Assembly (NCBI GenBank): GCA_963721365.1
Contig: CAVRJE010000017.1
Location: 1 to 64,000, forward strand
Length of the DNA: 64,000 nucleotides
Reading direction: 5' to 3'
From: CAIQPS01 sp963721365
GTDB taxonomy: Bacteria; Actinomycetota; Thermoleophilia; RBG-16-64-13
The notes under the pieces were generated by a model, which ran no database searches, had not been told where the DNA came from, and saw only the letters and a program-made list of their open reading frames with translations. The position numbers were made by a program, and so were the translations under genes. Positions 1-9,570 of this stretch are shown here, one piece after another. Within the stretch, counting starts at the first letter, position 1. Each line of letters opens with the position of its first letter.

Positions 1-419
1 TTCAGATGGCACTTGTCGTGCGCGCCGACCGTACCCGGCTGCGCCAGATCATCTTGATCCTACTCGACAACGCGCTCCGATATACGCCTCCAGGGGGAAC
101 CATACGGCTTGACGCGCGTGCCGAGGGCCGCCGGGTGATCATCTCTGTCGCCGATACGGGCACCGGGATCGCTGCCGCAGACCTGCCTCACGTGCTCGAC
201 CGTTTCTACCAGGGTGGTGCGCGACCAGACGAGGACAGAGGGAGCGGATTGGGCCTCTCCATCGCCAAGACCCTGGTGGAGGCCCAAAAGGGACGGATAG
301 ACGTAGTCAGCCGCCCCGGCGAAGGCACCCGGGTGACCCTCTCGCTGCCTCGCGCGGACTCGCCGCGACGTGCGCGAGGGTCTAGCACCGGCCGCGCAGA
401 TCAAGAAGCAGCTACGTGA
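1..419 (+). CDS. Sensor histidine kinase, C-terminal ATPase domain (5' end outside window)
   Basis: Only the catalytic HATPase_c end of a membrane two-component kinase is present; the open frame (phase beginning at base 3) runs in from the window edge, so the sensor and phospho-acceptor parts are not visible. The N box (NALRYTPPGG, about residue 22), G1 box (DTGTGIA), F box (FYQGG) and G2 box (GSGLGLSIAKTLVEAQKG) occur in normal order, so ATP binding looks intact. The tail after SLPRA is short, polar and uninformative. The partner regulator should lie upstream, outside the window. Family assignment is certain; the stimulus cannot be told. Confidence 0.93.
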   Translation, partial: QMALVVRADRTRLRQIILILLDNALRYTPPGGTIRLDARAEGRRVIISVADTGTGIAAADLPHVLDRFYQGGARPDEDRGSGLGLSIAKTLVEAQKGRIDVVSRPGEGTRVTLSLPRADSPRRARGSSTGRADQEAAT

Positions 420-598
420 CCGCACGCCGCTCGAAATCCCCGTAGGGCTGCCTTCCGTCCCTTCCCCTCGCGATTCCACCTTTGGTTGTATTCGCCCCGC
501 CGCCCCCTCCCGCTACGCTCCATCTCCCCGGCCGAGAGCACCGCCGGGGCGGGCATCGGGGAACCGGGGAAACCGGGCGAACAACGAGGAGGAAGACA

Positions 599-886
599 AT
601 GAACAGCGTGCACCTGATCGGCCGTCTGGCCACCGATGTGGAGGTCAAGGAGGTGAACGGGGGGTCCAAGGTCTCGAGCTTCATCCTGGCAGTGGACCGG
701 AACGCGGAAGAGGCGGACTTCTTCAGGATCAAGGCCTGGAACTCGCAGGCCGAGGCGGCCGGCGAACACCTGGGCAAGGGACGGAAGATCGCCGTGGAGG
801 GCTCGTTGCGGCAGGACGTGTACGAAAAGGACGGCGAAGAGCGGAAGGCCGTGTCCATCGTCGCGAAGAGGCTGGAATACCTGTAG
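599..886 (+). CDS. ssb: Short single-stranded DNA-binding protein (OB fold)
   Basis: The 95-residue product begins MNSVHLIGRLATDVEV and contains SSFILAVDRN and ADFFRIKAWN, matching the OB-fold strands of bacterial SSB, which coats single-stranded DNA in replication and repair. An AGGAGGA ribosome site (587-593) sits 5 bases before the ATG. It ends right after the OB fold (RLEYL) and has neither the Gly/Pro-rich linker nor the acidic DDDxPF tip that recruits partner proteins in housekeeping SSBs. It is therefore probably a secondary SSB rather than the main replication protein. It stands alone between a kinase and a regulator, so context adds nothing. Confidence 0.85.
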   Translation: MNSVHLIGRLATDVEVKEVNGGSKVSSFILAVDRNAEEADFFRIKAWNSQAEAAGEHLGKGRKIAVEGSLRQDVYEKDGEERKAVSIVAKRLEYL

Positions 887-1079
887 CGGTCGCGGCTGCC
901 CGCGGCCGCGCAGGGCGGCGTCCCCGGGCGGCGTCCCCGAGCGGCCGGGGGCGGCTACCGCGGCTCGCGGGGTCCGGCTGCGTCACGAGAAGGTCTGTCC
1001 TTCGGGCCGGCGTCCGTCGCACCGGCGCCGGCCCGGATGACCGAATATCGGCAAAGCGTCCATCGAGGGTGGGAAGCAG

Positions 1080-3990
1080 ATGAACGACAGCGAGGCCCTG
1101 GCACTTATTGACACCCCGGCGCTGTGTGAGGAGACTGTGCGCATCGGTCGGCTCCTCGAACAGAACCCGCGGGAGATCTTGCTGGTGCCTTCCTCCGACG
1201 TCGTCGATCAACGGGCTCGGGCCATCGCGGCGAAGCTCGGCTTGCCGCACCAGGGGTTCGTCCTCAGCCGGCCGCGCCTGCGCAAGTTGATCGAGCCGGT
1301 CCGAGGCGGCGGGGTGGTGGGGCTCGTCGCAGGGCCTGGATGCGGCAAGACCGCGTTCATCGTCGACGTGCTTCGCTCGACTGAGGGCCGCGCGGTCTAC
1401 TTCTCCCTCGACGAGGGTGACCGCGACCCGCTCCGCTTTCTCACCTACCTCATGGCTGGGCTTGGCTTGGACCCTCCAACTTGGCTGCAGGCGGATTCGC
1501 CCGACTGGTCGGCTGGGGGCGCGACCGAGGTGACGAGCCTGGACTTGACCGCCGAACTGATCGATTCAATATCGAGCCCGCGCCGGGGAACCCACGCTGG
1601 TCGCCGTCGACGATCTGCACCTCGTGGATGGTTCGCCGCAGGTCGTGACCGCGCTCCAACTGATAGCTCGCGCTCTGCCGCCCGGTTGGATCATGTTGCT
1701 GTCCTCTCGACGGCCACTTCCACTGGACCTGGAGAGCGTCGGTCTGGGTGGGCGGTGCGTGAGTCTGCAGGCACGAGAGTTGAGGCTGACTCCGCGCGAG
1801 GTCGCGGCCTGGGCGGGTCAGAACTGGGGGGTTGTCATTCAGCCGGCGGAAGCCAGAGTCTTGTGGCGGCTCACCGAGGGCTGGCCGGCCGCCCTGGTAC
1901 TCCTCGGACAGCAACTCGTGTCCCGGGGTGTCGCGAAGCGCGATGACCTCATGGACATCATGTCCCGCGGGCGCGACCTACGGGCCTACCTGGAGCGCCA
2001 CATCTTGTCGGGTCTGGACCCGCTCAGCGCCCAGGTGATGCTTACGGGCGCCTTACTGCCGCGAGTGATCTTCCCGCGCGACGAGGCCTTCCTTCCGGGG
2101 CCACCGGAGGAAGCGGAGGCCCTGCTCGACCAACTGGTGACCCGCGGCTTCCTCGTCACCCGCTCCGGCCGGAGGGCTTACACCGTGCATCCGCTGGTCA
2201 GGGCGTATGCGGAGCGCGCGACCTGGGCGAGCGACGATGGGGCGGTGATGATCTCCAGGGCGGCCGCGCACCTGGAAAGCGTCGGCGAATACCATAGAGC
2301 GGCCTCGCTGTACCTGAGGGCCGGGCGCTTCGACGATGCGGCCCGCCCGTTGCGGACGCTGGCCCTCTCGTCGCTCGAGGCCGTCGTGGACTTTGCGTAC
2401 GAGGGCTGGTCCGATCTGCTGCCGGGAGACGAGGACGTCTCGGCCGGCGCGTGGTTGCATGTTGCCAAGGCCAGGATGCTTCAGCAGCAGACAAGATATG
2501 CGCCGGCGGCCCTCATCTACGAGCAGGCAGCCAGAGAGCTATCCGCGGCGGGTGACAATGAGGGGCTGCTGTCCGTGCTCCTCGGTTCCGCCTTCTGCCT
2601 TTTCAACCAGGGGCGATGGGAGGAGAGTCTGGCGGTGCTGAAACGCTGCCGGTCGCTCGCACGGTCCCCGCGGGAGAAGGTGGAGGTGCTTCTCGTGGAG
2701 GGGAATGTCCTCCTGAGCCTCTGTCGGCGCGATGAGGCTGTTGAGAATTGGGAGAAGGCGCTCGCCCTGGCGCCGACTGCAGGCAAGGAACGGCTCACCC
2801 ACCGCGTCCTGCTGTATCGCGCGCGGCTCTTCTACACCCTGGGGCACTATCGGCTCGCAAGACAATGGGCGGAGAAGGCTCTCGTTCGCGGCACGAAGAA
2901 CGGTACCGCGGCACGCGCGACGGCGCTCACCGGCGCCGCGGTAATGGCGTTCTCCACCGGCGACTACGAAACCGCCGGCCGGCTGGTAGATGAGTGCCAG
3001 GCGCTGGTACATGCGCGGGGCTACGCCTTCTTCGAGACACAGACGCTGTTGACCCAGGCGGCTATCGCCCAGGGGCGCTGGGATTATCGTGCGGCCGTGC
3101 GGAGCATCAGGGCGGCGCAGGCGTTGGCTGACTCGGCCGGCGACAGCGAGTCCAGCTTTCATGCCGAGGACATGTTCGGTGACCTGTGCCGGCGGAGCGG
3201 CAGTGCCCACCGGGCGCTGGAGCACCATCGTGCGGCGCTGCAAATGGTAGAGACGAACCGGCTGGCGATCGCCGAGCGCGTACGGGCGCTGACGGGCATC
3301 GCCATGGACATCGCGGTGCTCGGGCGGACGGCCGAGGCCCAGACCTCGCTCGAAGAGACAGTCCGTTTGAGCAGGCGCTGGAGTCTCAAGAGCTCGCTGG
3401 CACCCTCTCTCTTCTACCTGGGCTGGTTGCACGCGCTCGCAGGCCGAGAGCACGACGCCGCCCGGTGCCTTGTCGAATCCATGCATGTCGCCGAAGAGCA
3501 CGGTCACGTCTACTTCTTTAGCCAGGAGGCCAAGGTGGCGGTGCCTATCCTGGCGCTGTGCGACCGGCTGGAGGCCGGGGCTTTCCTGCGCCAGGCGGTC
3601 ATCCCTCTGCTTCCCACCCGCCTCGCCCGCCACTTCGAGGAGCTGGCCAAAGGCAAGACGTATCCTACCGACGTCCCTCTCGGTTCGCCTCCGCGGCGTG
3701 GCCTCGCAGCGGGACTGCCCGCGCCCTCCGCCGGGGACCAGGTCGACGCGGCCACACTGCAGGGCATCGAAGCGCTCACCGACCGCGAGCGCGACGTCCT
3801 CAAGATGATCGCCCTCGGCATGTCGAACAAGCAGATCGGCTCGAAGCTCTTCATATCCGAGAAGACGGTCAAGACCCACGCCAACCACGTCTTTCGAAAG
3901 CTGGGGGTGGCGAGCAGGCTGCAGGCGACGCTCGCGTTCCAGAGCTATCAACGCGCTCGCAGAGCGGGGGGCGCGGGACGCCACAAATAG
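1080..3990 (+). CDS. MalT-like LuxR-family transcriptional regulator (LAL type), frame break near 1585
   Basis: A protein of about 970 residues in two frames. The N-terminal part (from ATG 1080) carries an ATPase Walker A, GPGCGKTAF (about residue 85). The frame then shifts by one base near the GGGG run at 1585-1588 and continues with Walker B LVAVDDLHL. A long helical TPR-like region follows, and the C-terminus (about 3768-3960) is a LuxR helix-turn-helix (LTDRERDVLK, EKTVKTHANHVFRKLGV). The order ATPase, winged-helix/TPR sensor, LuxR HTH is that of MalT/LAL activators, which bind an inducer and ATP and activate transcription. The indel is more likely a sequence error than decay because both sides are well conserved. 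The ligand and targets are unknown, and no neighbouring catabolic operon points to them. Confidence 0.85.
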
Positions 3991-4126
3991 CGCCGCCCTC
4001 GCCCTCGCCGCTCCACATGCCCGCCGCACGCCCGGCACCGGTCGCGCTCCGCCCCGTCCGCCTTCGGCGTACGCCGGGGGGTATCAAGCGCTTGGGTATT
4101 GAAGCAAATAGCGCCCTTTTTCTGCT

Positions 4127-4155
4127 TTGACATGCCACATATGGGGTGCTAGCAT
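4127..4155 (+). promoter_or_regulatory. Sigma-70-type promoter of nrdR-nrdJ
   Basis: TTGACA (4127-4132) and TAGCAT (4150-4155) are separated by 17 bases, a near-consensus housekeeping promoter. The first base transcribed would be about 4162, next to the NrdR site, so bound repressor would block polymerase. Confidence 0.7.
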
Positions 4156-4163
4156 CCCCTCTG

Positions 4164-4179
4164 GCACTATATGTTGTAT
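4164..4179 (+). promoter_or_regulatory. NrdR box (operator)
   Basis: GCACTATATGTTGTAT matches 13 of 16 positions of the published NrdR-box consensus ACACWATATATWGTGT. A second, imperfect half-match (CACATATGGGGTG, 4136-4148) lies inside the promoter spacer about 29 bases upstream. It is one base short of the normal internal spacing and may be degenerate or affected by an indel. NrdR boxes usually come in pairs near RNR promoters, and here they precede nrdR itself, implying autoregulation. Confidence 0.7.
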
Positions 4180-4289
4180 AAGGCGCAAGCCGTTGGGGTG
4201 TGGGCTACCGCGAGGTCGGTACGCTCCAGGTGCTACGGGGGGTCGGCTGCCGGCCGGCATTGGAAACCAGAAGAGAGCGGGGAAAGCAG

Positions 4290-4751
4290 TTGAACTGTCC
4301 CTATTGCGGGCACCCCGAAAGCCGGGTGGTCGATTCCCGGGAGACGGAGAGCAAGGAAGCCATCCGCCGGCGCAGGGAGTGCATCGCGTGCACACAGCGC
4401 TTCACGACGTACGAGATGATCGAGCAGATCCCGATCACCGTGGTCAAGCGGGACGGATCGACGGAGCTTTTCTATCCCGAGAAGCTGCTGCGCGGTCTGA
4501 TGCGGGCGTGCGCTAAGCGGAACGTGCCGGTGGAGCGCCTGCAGGAAGTGGTGGCCGACATCGAGCGGGAGTTGCGGGAGGAGTCGGCATACCAGGTCTC
4601 GTCCGAGCGCGTCGGTAAGATGGCGTTGGAGCGTCTTCAGTCGGTGGACCTCGTCGCGTACATCCGCTTCGCCTCGGTCTACCGCCAGTTCGACAGCATC
4701 GAGGGGTTCAAACGGGAATTGGAACAACTTGCGAAAGAGGGGATCAGATGA
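4290..4751 (+). CDS. nrdR: Transcriptional repressor NrdR
   Basis: A 153-residue protein with the diagnostic N-terminal zinc ribbon (CPYCGHPES and CIACTQRFTTYE) and the ATP-cone domain (ITVVKRDGSTELFYPEKL onward). NrdR senses ATP/dATP and represses ribonucleotide reductase genes. I chose TTG 4290 as start because it places CPYC at residue 3, as in the family; the frame is open further upstream to 4200, but that stretch has no NrdR similarity and overlaps the leader. It overlaps the nrdJ start by 4 bases (ATGA), so it is co-transcribed and translationally coupled with its target. An NrdR box lies just upstream. Confidence 0.95.
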   Translation: MNCPYCGHPESRVVDSRETESKEAIRRRRECIACTQRFTTYEMIEQIPITVVKRDGSTELFYPEKLLRGLMRACAKRNVPVERLQEVVADIERELREESAYQVSSERVGKMALERLQSVDLVAYIRFASVYRQFDSIEGFKRELEQLAKEGIR

Positions 4752-7031
4752 CTGTTGCCGAGCTTGGAGCCCTGGTGGCCGAGTTGGACAAGAGGCTCTC
4801 CCCCAGCGCCAAGAAGGTGCTCGAGAAGCGGTACCTCAAGCGCACCCCAGAAGGGGTTCCTCTCGAGACGCCCGCCGACATGTTCGCCCGGGTGGCGGAG
4901 AACATCGCCCAGGCCGACCGCCTGTATCACCCCGACGCCCCTCTCGAACCCGTCGTCGCCGAGTTCTTCGGCGTCATGGCCGGGCTCGAGTTCTTGCCGA
5001 ACACCCCGACCCTCATGAACGCCGGGAGGGAGCTTGCAGCAGCTCTCCGCCTGCTTCGTTCTGCCGGTCGAAGACAGCATGCAGTCTATCTTCGGCGCTA
5101 TCCGGGATGCCGCCTTGGTGCACCAGTCGGGCGGCGGCACCGGGTTCAGCTTCAGCCGGCTGCGTCCCAAGAACGACCTTGTGAAGTCCACCATGGGTGT
5201 GGCCAGCGGGCCCGTCTCGTTCATGCGCGTGTTCGACATGGCCACCGAGACCATCAAGCAGGGAGGCACCCGGCGGGGCGCCAACATGGGCATCCTGCGA
5301 GTGGACCATCCCGACATCCTGGAGTTCATCCGAGCCAAGGAAGACGAGCACATCCTCAACAACTTCAACATCTCGGTGGGGGTCACCGAGGAGTTCATGG
5401 CGGCGGTGCTCACCGGGGGCGAGTACGCGCTGCGCAACCCACGCGGCCACGCCGAGGTGGGCAGGCTGAACGCGCGCGAGGTATTCGACCTCATAGTCGA
5501 CCTCGCCTGGAAGAACGGCGAGCCCGGCATCGTCTTTCTCGACCGGCTCAACCGGGACAACCCGACGCCCAAGCAGGGCGAGATCGAGTCGACAAATCCT
5601 TGCGGCAGAGCAGCCACTTTTGCCCTACGAGAGCTGCAACCTCGGATCCATCAATCTGGCCATCTGATCAAGGATGGCGGCATCGATTGGGAGAGGTTGC
5701 GCCGGGTCACAAGGACCGCCGTCCACTTCCTCGACAACGTTATCGACATGAACCGTTACCCGCTCCCCGAGATCGGGACCATGACCAAGAGCAACCGCAA
5801 GGTCGGGCTGGGGGTCATGGGCTGGGCCGACATGCTGGTGGAGTTGGGCATCGGCTACGACAGCGACGACGCCATCCGGCTCGGCCACGAGCTGATGGGG
5901 TTCATCCACGAGGAGGCCATCAAGGCCAGTGAGGACCTGGCATGCGACCGGGGCGTCTTCCCCAACTGGGACGACAGCACCTGGGCTGCCAGAGGACGGC
6001 GGGTGCGCAACGCCACTCTCACCACCATCGCGCCCACCGGCACTATCTCCATCATCGCCGGCGTCTCCAGCGGCATCGAGCCGATCTTCGCGCTCGCTTT
6101 CGTCCGTAACGTCATGGACAACACGGAACTACCGGAGGCGCATCCCGCGCTGGAAGACGTGCTCAAGCTCCGGGGCCTCTACTCGGAAGAGTTGATGAAG
6201 AGCATCGCCGCGGTGGGCGGGCTCCACGACATGGACGTGCCCGACGACCTCAAGAAGGTGTTCGTCACCGCCCACGACGTGTCTCCCGAGTGGCACATCC
6301 GCATGCAGGCGGCCTATCAGGACCACGTCGACAACGCGGTCTCCAAGACGGTGAATTTCTCCTCCACCGCCCGGCCGGAAGACGTCGAGCGCGTCTACCT
6401 TCTGGCCTACGAGCTGGGGGTCAAGGGCGTCACCATCTACCGCGACGGCTCCCGCCAGGAGCAGGTGCTCAACATCGGCGAGGTCAAGCGGAAGGGCGCC
6501 GCCAACGGCGAAGGCGTGCAGATGGAACTCGGACCCCAGGGTGCCCCGGTCATGCCCGTCCGGCCCAGCCGCACCCCGGTGCTGCGCGGCGAGACCCGGG
6601 AGAAGGTCACCGGCTGCGGCAGCCTCTACGTCACCGTCAACGAGGATGACTTCGGCCCGCGGGAAGTGTTCGCGAACATGGGCAAGGCCGGTGGCTGTGC
6701 TTCGGCCTCCACCGAAGCTATCGGCCGGCTCATCTCGCTGGCGTTCCGCTACGGCGTGCCGCCGGACAAGATCGTCAAGCAGCTCAAAGGCATCCGCTGC
6801 CACGTGCCGCTCGGCTTCGGGCCCAATCAGATCCTCTCGTGCCCCGACGCCATAGGTAAGGCTCTGGCCGACAAGTATCACCTGGCCGTCGGCAACGGCT
6901 CCAAGGCCGTGGGCCAACTGGAGATGCCCATTGCCTTCGCCCAGGGAGCCTGTCCCGACTGTGGAGGAGCGATCGAGCACGAGGGCGGGTGCATGGTATG
7001 CCGGTCCTGCGGGTACTCCAAGTGCTCGTAG
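4748..7031 (+). CDS. nrdJ: Coenzyme B12-dependent (class II) ribonucleotide reductase; three apparent indels
   Basis: Adenosylcobalamin-dependent reductase converting ribonucleotides to deoxyribonucleotides without oxygen. The N-terminal part (NTPTLMNAGREL) is in one frame. Removing one T near 5034 joins it to QQLSACFVLPVEDSM and the body of the enzyme. A second pair of indels (extra A near 5607, missing C near 5660) scrambles about 18 residues just after the active-site NPCG; undoing them restores EQPLLPYESCNLGSINLA, the conserved RNR segment. The later motif SNRKVGLGVMGWADMLVELG is normal. The C-terminal part has KVTGCGSLYV and a Cys-rich tail (CPDCGG, CRSCGYSKC) typical of NrdJ. It follows nrdR with an ATGA overlap. 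Read literally the gene is broken, but the compensating pattern argues for sequence errors. Confidence 0.93.
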
Positions 7032-7119
7032 GGGCGTGACGGCCTGGCTGTGACGGGCGCGCCGTCGGCTTGGCGTCCGGGGCGGCCGGCGGCCCGCACC
7101 TCGTAGACAGGAGGTCGGC

Positions 7120-7410
7120 GTGGCTATCTTCATGGACATAGAGTTTGTCTCCATACAGGAGGCCGAGCCGCCGGACGCGTTCTCGGTCGCGTTCGACGTC
7201 ATCTACGCCGGCGAGACCTGGTGCCGCTCACTGATCGATGTGGATCACGCCGAGGCCGCGCACCTAGGGCATGACGAGCAGGCGGTGGTGCGGGCTGCCC
7301 GCGAGGCCCTGCTCGATGTTCTCGTCATGGAGCCGGGGCCGGTCTCTTTCCATTTGCGGTTCGGCGCCGAGGGGCCGGAGGTGCTCGCAAAGGGAAGGCC
7401 CGGCAGGTAG
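7120..7410 (+). CDS. Small hypothetical protein
   Basis: I do not recognise this 96-residue acidic protein (begins MAIFMDIEFVSIQ, GTG start). A good GGAGGT ribosome site lies just upstream, and its position 88 bases after nrdJ on the same strand suggests it belongs to the nrd transcript. It has no membrane segment, signal peptide or Cys motif. The alternating hydrophobic pattern at both ends (DAFSVAFDVIYAG and PVSFHLRFG) suggests a small alpha/beta fold. The codon pattern is normal for this DNA, so it is probably a real gene. Confidence 0.6.
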   Translation: MAIFMDIEFVSIQEAEPPDAFSVAFDVIYAGETWCRSLIDVDHAEAAHLGHDEQAVVRAAREALLDVLVMEPGPVSFHLRFGAEGPEVLAKGRPGR

Positions 7411-7434
7411 CGAGACCGGAGCCGTCGGCCTCCA

Positions 7435-7458
7435 GGCGCGCGCTCCCGTGCGCGCGCC
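7435..7458. terminator. GC-rich hairpin between convergent genes
   Basis: GGCGCGCG (7435-7442) pairs perfectly with CGCGCGCC (7451-7458) over an 8-base loop. It lies in the 85-base gap between two convergent genes, a typical terminator location. There is no T tract on either side, so intrinsic termination is only a possibility. Confidence 0.4.
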
Positions 7459-7495
7459 GCCGACCGGCCCAGGCGCGCGCCTCACGGGACCGGCC

Positions 7496-9027
7496 CTACT
7501 GACCCGCCACGCTCACGGGCGTCATCGATTCGGCCATCCTCAAGAGGTCCTGCTTGCCCAGGGTGTCCATCAGCGTGTTGGAGATGAAGTAAAGGACGCC
7601 GTCCTTCTTCCACCAGATGTGGTCGACCTTCCCGCTCGTGCCGACGAGCGTGTAGAGCACGCCGTTGCGTGCGACCTCGGTGCCCTTCCCTGCGATTGGA
7701 GCGTCGGTCCAGGTCGTCGCCGTGATCCCCAAGTAGAGGTCGCTATTCTGGTAGCGGTAGACCATGCGTACGGCGGGTTTCGTTCCCCCGTCCACCTCTA
7801 TGTCGTATGTCCCATCTCCTTCAGGCATCTTGGCCACGTAGGTGAAACCCTCGGGGATGAACCCGGGGGCCTCGAGGGCAAACGGAACATTTCTCTGGAC
7901 TGACTCCCACATGCTGATATCGGGGAGAGTCGTGGCGGTAGTCACCGTGGAAACCGTCGTGAGGAGATTCTGATCGCCGGCCGCCGCCAGAAGGAGGTCG
8001 CCCCCGGCCGCCCCCGTCGTCTGTGCGTCAGGGGGAGTCAGGTAAGCGGTCACAGCCTCTTTGAGGGTAGTCTGGTCGACCACCACCACCGCTTTTCCAT
8101 CGATCATCTGACCCGACCCCTTCTATCATTATCTGCTTTATCCGACTGCCGTCGAGCTTGACCAACCAAGAGGCGAGTTTGAGCATGTCGTTTGCGCTCA
8201 GATTGGTGGCCGCCGAGCCGAGCACCGTGCTGACGAGACCCGGCAGTCTTGGTGGGGAGGTTCCAGCCCATCGCCTGGTCGCGCACGGCCGCAAGCACGC
8301 GCTGCTGACGCGCCATCCTGCCGAAGTCGGCGTTCCCGTCGAAGCGGTAGCGCGAGAAAAGAAGAGCGTTCGGCCCATCGAGCAACTGATAGCCCGGCCA
8401 AAGATCGATCGCCCAATATGGTGTGTCGGTATACCTGCGGTCGACATCGACGTATACGCCGCCGAGCGAGTCGATCGCGTCTTCGAAGGACTGGAAGCCC
8501 ACCCCCACATACTTGGTTACGTCCACTCCGAAGACCTGCTTGATCGTCGCGATGGTCAGCGGCGCTCCGCCGAGGTAGTAGGCCGCGTTGATCCTGTCCT
8601 TGTCGTGCCCGGGGATATCGACATAAAGGTCTCTGGTTATCGACAGTATGGACAGGAAATCGAGATCGCGGTCGACATGGAGCAGCATGATCACATCGGA
8701 ACTACCTCCACTCTCGACTGTGGCTCCGCGCGCGTCGCTGCCGAGCAGGATGATATCTATCGAGTCATTCTCCGAGTCAGACATCTGGGGAACGGAGACA
8801 ATGGTCGACGGAGGCTTTGTCGCTAGTGCGTTCTCCGTGGCCGTGTCGATCCTGGAATTCGCCGTGTGGACTTTCGTCGAGAACCACCAGTACGAGCCAC
8901 CAGCGATCGCGGCCACGATGACGACAAGGGCACCTAGGACGGACAGGGCTATGAGAAGCCGTCGCTTCGTTCTGCGGCGGGGTCCAGAAATGTGGTGTGC
9001 CTCGAGATCGCCGGCTGGCTGTGACAT
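7496..9027 (-). CDS. LytR-CpsA-Psr (LCP) family cell-wall ligase, with C-terminal extension
   Basis: LCP enzymes move undecaprenyl-linked polymers onto peptidoglycan. The N-terminus has a basic stretch and one membrane helix (ALSVLGALVVIVAAIAG). The LCP core shows IDIILLGSDAR, SITRDLYVDIPG, DRINAAYYLGG and LLFSRYRFDGNADFGRM, which carry the usual phosphate-binding Arg/Asp residues. ATG 9027 is preferred because AGAAGGG lies 5 bases before it. Two indels (about 8250 and 8110) divide the gene into three frames; the C-terminal about 200 residues (after VVVVDQTTLKEAV) form an extracellular extension that I do not recognise. It sits alone on this strand with its own leader, and fits the teichoic-acid type genes further right. 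Confidence 0.85.
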
Positions 9028-9185
9028 CGGAACCCTTCTCAATTGCTCAGTCGCGGTTAGTCGACCCTGTCCCTGACTTGGTTCCGAATCATCCTCGTCC
9101 CGGGGCCACTAGGCTGGATACATGGTCCGGCCATCATGGTATCGCAGGTACAGTGCTTCCTGCGCACCCGGGCGCAAGCCCGCCT

Positions 9186-9569
9186 TCAACTAGTTGCTGC
9201 CACTGGGTGCCGCTCCCGGTAGTCCTTGATAGCCGCCTGCAAGCCGTCGGCAGCGAGGTTGGAGCAGTGCATCTTGGCGGGGGGAAGTCCGCCGAGAGCC
9301 TCGGCCACCGCCTTGTTGGTGATCTCGACGGCCTCGTCGAGTTTCTTGCCCTTGGCCATCTCGGTGACCATGCTCGAGGTCGCCACGGCGGCGCCGCAAC
9401 CGAGGGTCTGGAACTTGATGTCCTCGAGGGTGTCGTCCTTGACCTTGATGCTGATGCGCATCATGTCCCCGCACTGCGGGTTGCCGACCTCGCCCACGCC
9501 GTCGGCGTCTTCGATGACGCCCATGTTGCGCGGGTTGCGGAAATGTTCCATCACGAGTTCTGAGTACAT
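9186..9569 (-). CDS. nifU: NifU/IscU-type Fe-S cluster scaffold
   Basis: A 127-residue U-type scaffold on which Fe-S clusters are assembled with sulfur from the desulfurase. The three ligand cysteines are present (GNPQCGD, LGCGAA, MHCSNL) along with the conserved Asp after the first Cys. There is no C-terminal Nfu domain, so it is the short IscU-like form often found beside nifS in bacteria lacking nitrogenase. Its ATG lies one base after the true nifS stop, showing tight coupling. No nitrogen-fixation genes are nearby, so a housekeeping role is more likely than nitrogen fixation. Confidence 0.92.
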   Translation of the reverse strand: MYSELVMEHFRNPRNMGVIEDADGVGEVGNPQCGDMMRISIKVKDDTLEDIKFQTLGCGAAVATSSMVTEMAKGKKLDEAVEITNKAVAEALGGLPPAKMHCSNLAADGLQAAIKDYRERHPVAATS

Positions 9570-9570
9570 A

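Noticed and set aside
2539..4038. A 499-residue open frame antisense to the LuxR regulator
   Set aside because: Shadow frame; the plus strand shows TPR and LuxR HTH features in this stretch.
5600..5665. Programmed frameshifting in nrdJ
   Set aside because: Programmed shifts do not come in compensating pairs inside an active-site loop, and there is no slippery site with a following stem. Base errors fit better.
9140..9175. Third copy of the 46-base hairpin repeat (GTGCTTCCTGCG near 9151)
   Set aside because: Only about a dozen bases match; the 5' flank and the paired stem are absent.
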